From Phycisphaerales bacterium (lineage in GTDB: Bacteria > Pseudomonadota > Gammaproteobacteria > Competibacterales > Competibacteraceae): a DNA stretch of 5,040 bases. Shown one piece after another: positions 1-5,040 of this stretch (its first letter is position 1; the number at the start of each line of letters is the position of its first letter). The notes beneath the pieces were generated by a model. It had not been told where the DNA came from and did not search any database. It worked only from the letters and a program-made list of their open reading frames with translations. The position numbers were made by a program, and so were the translations under genes. The stretch lies in contig JACSSB010000400.1 of assembly GCA_014879435.1 (NCBI GenBank), positions 1-5,040 of the forward strand, given 5' to 3'.

Positions 1-41
1 CCAAAATAAGCGCATTGCAGAAAAAATCGGGAGAGATCTGG

Positions 42-599
42 ATGAAAGCAGGAATCGGTCTGGGCGCAATTCTCAAAGCGGCGTCATTTGCTGCCGAGAA
101 ACACCGTGAACAAAGAAGAAAGGACGCCGAAGCATCGCCCTACATCAACCATCCAATTGCGCTGGCCAATGTACTCGCCAATGAAGGCGGTGTGACGGAT
201 CCCTCTGTGCTCTGTGCGGCATTGCTGCATGACACGATTGAGGATACCGAGACCACGGCTGAGGAGCTGAAGCGGCTATTTGGTGACAAGGTGACGGCTA
301 TCGTACTGGACCTGAGCGATGATAAATCGCTCCCTAAAGAGGTTCGGAAGGAGGAGCAGGTCAGGCACGCTCCGCACATCTCCACCGAGGCTAAACTCGT
401 GAAACTTGCTGATAAAATCTGCAATCTGCGGGATATTTTGGCCTCGCCACCGGCAGATTGGTCTACTGAACGTAAGCGGGCGTATTTTGAGTGGACCACG
501 CGGGTAGTAGCTGGTCTTCGTGGGGTTCATCCTGGGTTGGAGGCGGTATTCGATGGGCTTGTTGCTAGGCAGTCAGAACTGAACTGCTCTGAAAGATGA
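42..599 (+). CDS. Stand-alone HD-domain (p)ppGpp hydrolase, MESH1/HDDC3-like
   Basis: This 185-residue protein matches the small alarmone hydrolase family typified by MESH1 (HDDC3), which removes the 3'-pyrophosphate of (p)ppGpp in a Mn-dependent reaction in the cytoplasm. Visible residues fit the family: QRRKD (24-28), YINHP with H37, LLHDTIEDT with H63, D64, E67 and D68, and KLADKICNLRD with D124 and N128. H37, H63, D64 and D124 are the expected metal ligands; E67 and D68 belong to the catalytic ED pair. YFEWTTRVVAGLRG (148-161) matches the family's C-terminal helix. There is no synthetase, TGS or ACT domain, so it is not a full RelA/SpoT, and its length is close to the roughly 180 residues of MESH1. 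I chose ATG 42 because GGGAG lies six to eight bases upstream; an in-frame TTG at 15 would add nine residues. MESH1 enzymes are also reported to use NADPH, so the in vivo substrate is inferred. A terminator follows directly. Confidence 0.88.
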   Translation: MKAGIGLGAILKAASFAAEKHREQRRKDAEASPYINHPIALANVLANEGGVTDPSVLCAALLHDTIEDTETTAEELKRLFGDKVTAIVLDLSDDKSLPKEVRKEEQVRHAPHISTEAKLVKLADKICNLRDILASPPADWSTERKRAYFEWTTRVVAGLRGVHPGLEAVFDGLVARQSELNCSER

Positions 600-621
600 A
601 GAAGGCGTCACCAAATCGAGT

Positions 622-656
622 AAAGGCTTGTTGAAAATGCTCAACAAGCCTTTTTT
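622..656 (+). terminator. Intrinsic terminator, possibly bidirectional, between convergent genes
   Basis: A perfect inverted repeat pairs 622-634 with 641-653 (13 base pairs counting the A-T ends, 10 without) around a six-base loop, aaatgc. A run of six T follows the core stem on the + strand (651-656). It begins 22 bases after the hydrolase stop codon. The opposite strand has only three T after the same stem (the complement of A 622-624). It may therefore also stop the convergent outer membrane protein transcript, but less efficiently. Confidence 0.9.
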
Positions 657-676
657 GTTGTAAGCGTTGGCACAAA

Positions 677-1495
677 TTATTCCCAGTAATAGGCCACGCC
701 GAGACCACCAGTAAGTTGGTTTTGGCTACCGCGCTTGACGATGGGGCTATCAGCAGCATCGTTTAGAAGGCGCTTGTAGAACATACCGGCACCGCCAAAC
801 CAGTGCTCATTGATTTTGTATATGACGGCAGGCCAGATATAGGCGCTGCTGAACCCAGAATCTGGATCGAACATCGGTAGTCCACTGGCGGCAGAACCCC
901 TCGCTGAGACTCCAAAATAGGTTTGCATGAAATCTGAACTATCATAAGTAACACCCAGTCCAGTGCCGATAATGAGCCGCTCGCTAAGCGGTACCCATAG
1001 ACTGGCAAAGCCAGTGGTGTGTATTCCGCTGTAACTATCACCTCCTGCAAGGCCAGTCACACCGCTGATACCGACACGAAGATTCCAAGGTGTCTGCCCT
1101 TCATTGAGGTAGGCGTAACTGAAGGTGAGACCACCTTCTACGGTATCATCGATTTTCTCTAAGCGATCAACGACGTCATCATCGACATCATTACGTCCGA
1201 GGCGGTAACCGAAAGCCGGGCCGAACCGCCAGTTTGGAGAATCCAGCAGATTAGCCTCGCCGACCACGCCGGTGTACGAGATAAAGCGCTCACTATCGAA
1301 CTTATAAAATCCGGCTGGAGCTACACCGCCAACGTAATGGTCGGAGCCAATGTATTGTGGGGTAACGCCAACACCTATACCGATAAAGTTCGGTAAAATA
1401 TTAGCCAGAGAAGGAGCTTGAGCAGACGCGGCCATCGGCAACCAAGCCGCCGCCCACAGTAAAATAGCCAGACGGTATTTGATCGTAGATCTCAT
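677..1495 (-). CDS. MipA/OmpV family outer membrane protein
   Basis: This 272-residue protein is predicted to be an outer membrane beta-barrel. An N-terminal signal peptide is clear: K6 and R8, a hydrophobic core at 9-23, and an ASA signal peptidase site after A25 (or AQA after A27). Family signatures follow: VGVTPQYIGSD (42-52), FGPAFGYRLGRNDVDDDVV (91-109), the IDDTVEGG segment (115-122), and DAADSPIVKRGSQNQLTGG near the end (246-264). MipA was described in E. coli as a scaffold linking the lytic transglycosylase MltA to PBP1B; other members are linked to envelope stress or porin-like roles, so the exact job here is unknown. The protein ends YYWE, so the aromatic residue expected at a barrel C-terminus is next to last. 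It converges on the hydrolase gene and diverges from rpsL. An AAGAG ribosome binding site lies about ten bases upstream of the ATG. Confidence 0.88.
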   Translation of the reverse strand: MRSTIKYRLAILLWAAAWLPMAASAQAPSLANILPNFIGIGVGVTPQYIGSDHYVGGVAPAGFYKFDSERFISYTGVVGEANLLDSPNWRFGPAFGYRLGRNDVDDDVVDRLEKIDDTVEGGLTFSYAYLNEGQTPWNLRVGISGVTGLAGGDSYSGIHTTGFASLWVPLSERLIIGTGLGVTYDSSDFMQTYFGVSARGSAASGLPMFDPDSGFSSAYIWPAVIYKINEHWFGGAGMFYKRLLNDAADSPIVKRGSQNQLTGGLGVAYYWE

Positions 1496-1523
1496 CGGTT
1501 TTGTATCTCTTGAGTAAGCGTTA

Positions 1524-1529
1524 GATATA
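1524..1529 (-). promoter_or_regulatory. Possible -10 box of the mipA-like gene
   Basis: Read on the minus strand this is TATATC, 28 bases upstream of the start codon. It would give a leader of roughly 20 bases that includes the AAGAG ribosome binding site. No acceptable -35 hexamer lies at 16-18 bases, so this is a weak guess; an activator-dependent or alternative-sigma promoter is equally possible. Confidence 0.25.
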
Positions 1530-1612
1530 CGTAATGTGTTTGCAGCGGCCTAAATCCATGGGATGGACAGCCCGCAGCGTGATCTTGATCATCGAATGCC
1601 AAGCTGCAAGCC

Positions 1613-1626
1613 CGCATAATTATGCG
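1613..1626. repeat. Perfect 14-base palindrome, candidate operator
   Basis: CGCATAATTATGCG is its own reverse complement. It lies about 118 bases upstream of the mipA-like start codon and about 94 bases upstream of the str -35 box. Dimeric repressors and activators commonly bind such dyads, but I do not recognise the protein that would bind this one. Being A/T-rich at its centre, it could also be a chance dyad. Confidence 0.4.
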
Positions 1627-1719
1627 CGAAAGCGGCGGTTGAGGGTTAAACCTTATCAGTGCAAGCGCCTAGGATGTGGGTGAATAGGGTGCCACGGCAC
1701 AAATCATCAATGGCCGAAC

Positions 1720-1748
1720 TTGACATAAGTGACCTTCCTGCCTATAGT
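1720..1748 (+). promoter_or_regulatory. Sigma-70 promoter of the str operon
   Basis: A consensus -35 box TTGACA (1720-1725) is separated by exactly 17 bases from a near-consensus -10 box TATAGT (1743-1748). Transcription should begin near 1754-1756, leaving a leader of about 85 bases before rpsL. The bases after the -10 box, TCCGCC, form a G/C-rich discriminator. This is a hallmark of stable RNA and ribosomal protein promoters that are repressed by ppGpp with DksA in proteobacteria. Stringent control is an inference here. Confidence 0.88.
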
Positions 1749-1759
1749 TCCGCCTCTTT

Positions 1760-1792
1760 GCGGGCCTGAGCGTTCAATTAACGCAGGTCCGC
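1760..1792 (+). promoter_or_regulatory. Stem-loop in the str operon 5' leader
   Basis: Bases 1760-1768 pair with 1784-1792 (nine pairs, one of them G-U). Then 1771-1774 pair with 1780-1783 across a two-base bulge (A1769, G1770), closing on loop CAATT. It starts within a few bases of the predicted transcript 5' end. No T run follows, so it is not a standard terminator. A second small dyad, GGGTCGACCC (1797-1806), follows it. Roles could be 5'-end protection of the mRNA or a protein binding site; neither is shown by the sequence. Confidence 0.55.
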
Positions 1793-1838
1793 TGCCGGGT
1801 CGACCCAAATTTTAAAGCCTTATCCGGAGCAGGGGGCA

Positions 1839-2213
1839 ATGGCCACAATTAACCAGTTGGTAAGCAAACCGCGTGTCAGGAACAAAGCCAAGAGCAACGT
1901 CCCGGCGCTCGAAGGCTGTCCGCAGAAGCGCGGCGTGTGTACCCGCGTGTACACCACGACGCCGAAAAAACCTAATTCCGCGCTGCGTAAGGTAGCACGC
2001 GTGCGTTTGACCAACAGTCAGGAAGTGACCAGCTACATCGGTGGTGAGGGCCACAACCTGCAAGAACACTCGGTGGTGCTGATCCGCGGTGGTCGTGTCA
2101 AGGACTTGCCGGGTGTGCGCTACCATATCGTGCGTGGCAGCTTGGATACTTCGGGCGTTACCAAGCGACGCCAAGGGCGTTCTAAGTACGGCGCCAAGCG
2201 GCCCAAGTCCTGA
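1839..2213 (+). CDS. rpsL: 30S ribosomal protein S12
   Basis: The 124-residue S12 sits at the decoding centre of the 30S subunit and helps control translational accuracy. The family core is intact: CPQKRGVCTRVYTTTPKKPNSALRK (27-51) and the GGEGHNLQEHS and GGRVKDLPGVRYH segments (68-96), ending KYGAKRPKS. Lysines 43 and 88 (counting Met) are the wild-type residues whose substitution commonly gives streptomycin resistance, so a sensitive allele is predicted at this locus. D89 is the residue methylthiolated by RimO in other bacteria. The loop at 59-61 reads NSQ where many gammaproteobacteria have NGF. The start is the ATG followed by GCC, with GGAG nine bases upstream and a further run of G just before the codon. 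It is the first gene of the operon, 33 bases ahead of rpsG. Confidence 0.98.
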   Translation: MATINQLVSKPRVRNKAKSNVPALEGCPQKRGVCTRVYTTTPKKPNSALRKVARVRLTNSQEVTSYIGGEGHNLQEHSVVLIRGGRVKDLPGVRYHIVRGSLDTSGVTKRRQGRSKYGAKRPKS

Positions 2214-2246
2214 ATTTTGCTTTAGCGGATTGCGATTGAGGCGGTT

Positions 2247-2717
2247 ATGCCGAGAAGAAGAGAGGTTCCCAAGCGTGTCATTCTCCCCGATCCCAAGTTC
2301 GGGAGTGAGATGCTGGCTAAGTTTGTCAACATGATGATGGAACGCGGCAAGAAGTCCGTGGCCGAGAAGGTCGTCTACGGTGCGCTGGATACCATCGCCG
2401 AAAAGGGCAAGGATGATCCAATGGGTCTGCTGGAGCAGGCGCTGGATAATGTTCGCCCAGTGGTCGAGGTGAAGTCCCGCCGAGTCGGTGGTGCCACCTA
2501 CCAGGTTCCGATTGAGGTACGTTCGGTACGCCGGACCGCCTTGGCTATGCGCTGGATTATTGATGCCTCCCGTAAGCGGGGTGAAAAATCCATGGCGCGT
2601 CGTCTGGCTGGCGAATTGCTGGATGCCGCCGAGAGCCGTGGTGCCGCCGTCAAGAAGCGGGAAGATGTACACCGCATGGCGGAGGCGAACAAAGCTTTTG
2701 CCCATTATCGTTGGTAA
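2247..2717 (+). CDS. rpsG: 30S ribosomal protein S7
   Basis: S7 is the primary binder of the 3' major domain of 16S rRNA. It nucleates assembly of the 30S head and lies near the E-site tRNA. The 156 residues match the common bacterial length; E. coli K-12 has a longer C-terminus. Family segments are clear: PDPKFGSEMLAKFVN (14-28), MERGKKSVAEKVVYGAL (31-47), EVKSRRVGGATYQVPIEVR (74-92) with the beta-hairpin, and the terminal AFAHYRW. TGAGG five bases before the ATG fixes the start. In E. coli, S7 represses its own operon by binding the rpsL-rpsG spacer; the spacer here is only 33 bases, so that mechanism may be reduced or absent. Confidence 0.98.
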   Translation: MPRRREVPKRVILPDPKFGSEMLAKFVNMMMERGKKSVAEKVVYGALDTIAEKGKDDPMGLLEQALDNVRPVVEVKSRRVGGATYQVPIEVRSVRRTALAMRWIIDASRKRGEKSMARRLAGELLDAAESRGAAVKKREDVHRMAEANKAFAHYRW

Positions 2718-2748
2718 GTTCATAAGTTTAAGTTGCGAGGATTGAGTT

Positions 2749-4848
2749 GTGGCCCGCAAAACCCCCATCGAGCGCTATCGTAATCTCGGCATCATGGCCC
2801 ATATCGATGCCGGCAAGACGACTGTGACCGAGCGCATCCTGTTCTATACAGGTATTTCCCACAGGCTGGGCGAAGTGCACGATGGCGCCGCCACTATGGA
2901 TTGGATGGTGCAAGAGCAGGAGCGTGGTATCACTATCACCTCTGCCGCCACCACCTGTTTCTGGAGTGGTATGGCCGGTCAGTTTGACGAGCATCGCGTC
3001 AATATCATCGATACGCCTGGCCACGTCGATTTTACTATCGAGGTCGAGCGCTCGCTGCGCGTGTTGGACGGTGCCTGCGCCGTATTCTGCGCGGTGGGTG
3101 GGGTGGAACCGCAGTCCGAAACTGTCTGGCGGCAGGCTAATAAATATGGAGTGCCACGGCTGGCGTTCGTCAACAAGATGGACCGCGCTGGTGCTGACTT
3201 CCTGCGGGTAGTGCAGCAGATCCAGGATCGCTTGGGTGCCACTCCGGTGCCACTGCAGATTCCGATCGGCGCTGAGGATCAGTTCAAGGGTGTGATCGAT
3301 CTGGTCAAGATGCAAGCAATCTTGTGGGATGAGGACAGTCTCGGCATGAAGTTCGAATACGCCGATATCCCTGCCGACCTGCAAGCCATTTGCGAATCTT
3401 GGCGCGAGAAGATGGTCGAGGCCGCCGCTGAATCCTCCGATGAGATGATGGAAAAATACCTGGAAGGGGAGCCGCTGAGCGAAGACGAGATTTACGCCGG
3501 GTTGCGTGCACGTACCCTCAAGGGCGAAATCGTTCCAGCTTTGTGCGGCTCGGCTTTCAAGAATAAGGGTGTACAGGCGATGCTAGACGCGGCAGTGCGT
3601 TATCTGCCGTCACCCATCGAGAAGCCGCCCGTCAAAGGCATACTGGACGATGCCGCTGAAAGTGAAGGTGAACGGCAAGCCAGTGATGATGCACCGTTTG
3701 CGGCGCTGGCTTTCAAGATTGCGACCGATCCCTTCGTGGGTACGCTGTCTTTTATCCGCTGCTACTCCGGCGTGGTCAATTCCGGTGATACGGTTTACAA
3801 CCCGGTCAAGAGTCGGCGCGAGCGTATCGGTCGTTTGGTGCAGATGCATGCCAACAGCCGTGAAGAGATCAAGGAAATCCGTGCGGGCGATATCGCTGCC
3901 TGTGTTGGTCTCAAGGACGTGAGCACTGGGGACACGCTCTGCGACCCAAGTAAGATCATCACTCTCGAGCGGATGGAATTCCCCGAACCGGTGATTGCGG
4001 TGGCGGTCGAACCCAAGACCAAGGCCGACCAGGAAAAGATGGGTATCGCCCTTAGCAAACTGGCGCAGGAAGATCCTTCATTTCGGGTCCATACTGACGC
4101 CGAGTCGGGCCAAACCATCATTTCCGGTATGGGCGAGCTGCATCTGGAAATTATCGTTGATCGCCTCAAGCGCGAATTCAAGGTGGACGCCAACGTTGGC
4201 AAGCCACGTGTTGCTTATCGTGAAACCATCCGTAAGTCGGTGGAACAGGAAGGCAAGTTCGTGCGTCAGTCAGGTGGGCGTGGTCAATACGGTCATGTCT
4301 GGCTGCGGTTGGAACCACGGGAACCGGGTACGGGTTACGAGTTCGTCAACGCCATTGTAGGCGGTGTGGTGCCCAGGGAATACGTACCGGCAGTGGATAA
4401 GGGCGTCCAGGAGCAGATGGAGAAAGGCGTATTAGCCGGTTACCCGGTAGTAGACGTCAAGGTCACCATCTTCGACGGTTCTTACCATGAGGTTGACTCC
4501 AGTGAAATGGCGTTCAAGATCGCTGGATCGATGGGATTCAAGGAAGGTGCGCTCAAAGCCGGAGCAGTGCTGCTGGAACCGATCATGAAGGTCGAGGTAG
4601 TCACCCCCGAGGACTACATGGGTGATGTGATGGGTGATCTGAATCGTCGCCGCGGTATCCTGCAGGGTATGGATGACTCGCCGTCAGGCAAGGTTATTCG
4701 CGCCGAAGTGCCGTTGGCCGAGATGTTCGGTTACGCCACTGATCTGCGTTCGGCGACTCAGGGTCGGGCGACCTATTCCATGGAATTCGCCAAATACAAT
4801 GAAGCTCCCGCCAATATCGCGGAGACAGTTATGAAGAAGGCATCCTGA
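2749..4848 (+). CDS. fusA: Elongation factor G
   Basis: EF-G is the GTPase that drives tRNA-mRNA translocation and, with RRF, ribosome recycling. The 699 residues are close to the 704 of E. coli. GTPase motifs are intact: P-loop AHIDAGKT (17-24), switch I RGITIT (59-64), DTPGH (88-92), NKMD (142-145) and CGSA (266-269). Domain II follows from about 300 and domain III carries SGMGELHLE (459-467). Domain IV has the tip loops GGRGQYGHV (509-517) and SYHEVDSSE, with H580 matching the conserved translocation histidine (H583 in E. coli). Domain V ends with APANIAETVMKKAS. The start is GTG, chosen because GAGG lies eight bases upstream and the product begins ARKTPIERYRN as in relatives. Gaps are 31 bases from rpsG and 51 to tuf. 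It shows the features of the housekeeping EF-G, not of the tetracycline-protection or EF-G2 paralogs. Confidence 0.98.
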   Translation: MARKTPIERYRNLGIMAHIDAGKTTVTERILFYTGISHRLGEVHDGAATMDWMVQEQERGITITSAATTCFWSGMAGQFDEHRVNIIDTPGHVDFTIEVERSLRVLDGACAVFCAVGGVEPQSETVWRQANKYGVPRLAFVNKMDRAGADFLRVVQQIQDRLGATPVPLQIPIGAEDQFKGVIDLVKMQAILWDEDSLGMKFEYADIPADLQAICESWREKMVEAAAESSDEMMEKYLEGEPLSEDEIYAGLRARTLKGEIVPALCGSAFKNKGVQAMLDAAVRYLPSPIEKPPVKGILDDAAESEGERQASDDAPFAALAFKIATDPFVGTLSFIRCYSGVVNSGDTVYNPVKSRRERIGRLVQMHANSREEIKEIRAGDIAACVGLKDVSTGDTLCDPSKIITLERMEFPEPVIAVAVEPKTKADQEKMGIALSKLAQEDPSFRVHTDAESGQTIISGMGELHLEIIVDRLKREFKVDANVGKPRVAYRETIRKSVEQEGKFVRQSGGRGQYGHVWLRLEPREPGTGYEFVNAIVGGVVPREYVPAVDKGVQEQMEKGVLAGYPVVDVKVTIFDGSYHEVDSSEMAFKIAGSMGFKEGALKAGAVLLEPIMKVEVVTPEDYMGDVMGDLNRRRGILQGMDDSPSGKVIRAEVPLAEMFGYATDLRSATQGRATYSMEFAKYNEAPANIAETVMKKAS

Positions 4849-4899
4849 AACATTTTTTCTAATGTCGGTTGCCGAAGATTCGATCAGGAGTAAGGTACG

Positions 4900-5040
4900 G
4901 TGTCCAAAGAAAAGTTTGAGCGCAATAAGCCGCACGTCAATGTCGGGACGATAGGCCACGTGGACCATGGCAAGACCACGCTGACGGCGGCGATCACGAA
5001 AGTGATGGCGACGCAATTTGGTGGGGAATTCAAAGCCTAC
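4900..5040 (+). CDS. tuf: Elongation factor Tu, N-terminal fragment (runs off the window)
   Basis: The first 47 codons of EF-Tu, the GTPase that carries aminoacyl-tRNA to the ribosome, are present. The product begins SKEKFERNKPHVNVGTIGHV after the initiator and includes the P-loop GHVDHGKT (19-26) and the TLTAAITKVMA helix. The start codon is GTG at 4900, with AGGAG at 4886-4890 nine bases upstream. The gene is the expected last member of the str operon and is cut by the window edge, not broken. Many proteobacteria have two tuf copies; this is the fusA-linked one. Confidence 0.96.
   Translation, partial: MSKEKFERNKPHVNVGTIGHVDHGKTTLTAAITKVMATQFGGEFKAY

Larger units (their letters stand above)
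1496..1838. other. Divergent intergenic region between the mipA-like gene and rpsL
   Basis: These 343 bases contain no credible open reading frame, tRNA or small structured RNA that I recognise. The right half carries the str promoter and its leader. The left half should carry the promoter of the outer membrane gene plus any operators; a perfect 14-base palindrome (1613-1626) and a TGATC-TT-GATCA repeat (1580-1591) lie there. A smaller inverted repeat, GTGCC-AC-GGCAC (1689-1700), sits about 20 bases upstream of the str -35 box. Confidence 0.8.

Noticed and set aside
15..41. TTG at 15 as the start of the hydrolase
   Set aside because: The ATG at 42 has a well-placed GGGAG and gives a product aligned with the MESH1 N-terminus.
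596..634. Twelve-codon ATG frame overlapping the hydrolase stop codon
   Set aside because: It is very short, has no homology I can recognise, and ends inside the terminator stem.
1812..2768. A 318-codon open frame on the minus strand across rpsL and rpsG
   Set aside because: It lies wholly antisense to two highly conserved ribosomal protein genes, has no recognisable domain, and is the kind of frame that biased codon use creates opposite such genes.
2728..3384. A 218-codon minus-strand frame opposite the start of fusA
   Set aside because: It is antisense to the EF-G GTPase domain and its composition reads like the complement of biased codons; no family is recognisable.
4850..4865. ACATT-TTTTCT-AATGT inverted repeat between fusA and tuf, and TAATGT as a possible internal tuf promoter
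   Set aside because: The stem has five mostly A-T pairs and would be unstable, and no -35 box lies at the right distance, so neither a terminator nor a promoter is supported.
4684..5016. Minus-strand frame of 110 codons across the fusA-tuf junction
   Set aside because: It overlaps the conserved ends of EF-G and EF-Tu in antisense and has no independent support.

Overview
The window is an ordinary bacterial chromosomal segment, most likely from a gammaproteobacterium. The evidence is the gene order rpsL-rpsG-fusA-tuf, an S12 sequence of gammaproteobacterial type (MATINQLV start, GAKRPKS end), a 156-residue S7, a sigma-70 promoter, and a MipA/OmpV-type outer membrane protein that implies a Gram-negative envelope. 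I cannot name the genus from sequence alone.

Layout, left to right. Positions 42-599 (+) encode a small stand-alone HD-domain protein that closely matches the MESH1/HDDC3 family of ppGpp hydrolases, with all expected metal and catalytic residues. It ends just before a strong hairpin terminator (622-656). Positions 677-1495 (-) encode a MipA/OmpV-family outer membrane beta-barrel protein that converges on the hydrolase gene. Positions 1496-1838 are a 343-base divergent intergenic region. It holds a textbook sigma-70 promoter for the str operon (1720-1748), a large hairpin at the 5' end of the leader (1760-1792), a perfect 14-base palindrome (1613-1626) and smaller inverted repeats.

From 1839 to the end runs the str operon on the + strand: rpsL (S12), rpsG (S7), fusA (EF-G, GTG start) and the first 47 codons of a tuf gene (EF-Tu, GTG start, cut by the window edge). 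Gaps of 33, 31 and 51 bases, each with a ribosome binding site, suggest one transcript. Together these genes supply decoding-site and 30S assembly proteins plus the two main elongation GTPases. The divergent neighbour is a mipA-type gene, so rpoBC does not lie directly upstream of rpsL as it does in some relatives.

I see no mobile element, CRISPR array, tRNA or rRNA gene, and no convincing new system. The points most worth a second look are regulatory: the str leader hairpin, a GC-rich discriminator beside a ppGpp hydrolase gene, the short rpsL-rpsG spacer, and the palindrome in the divergent region.
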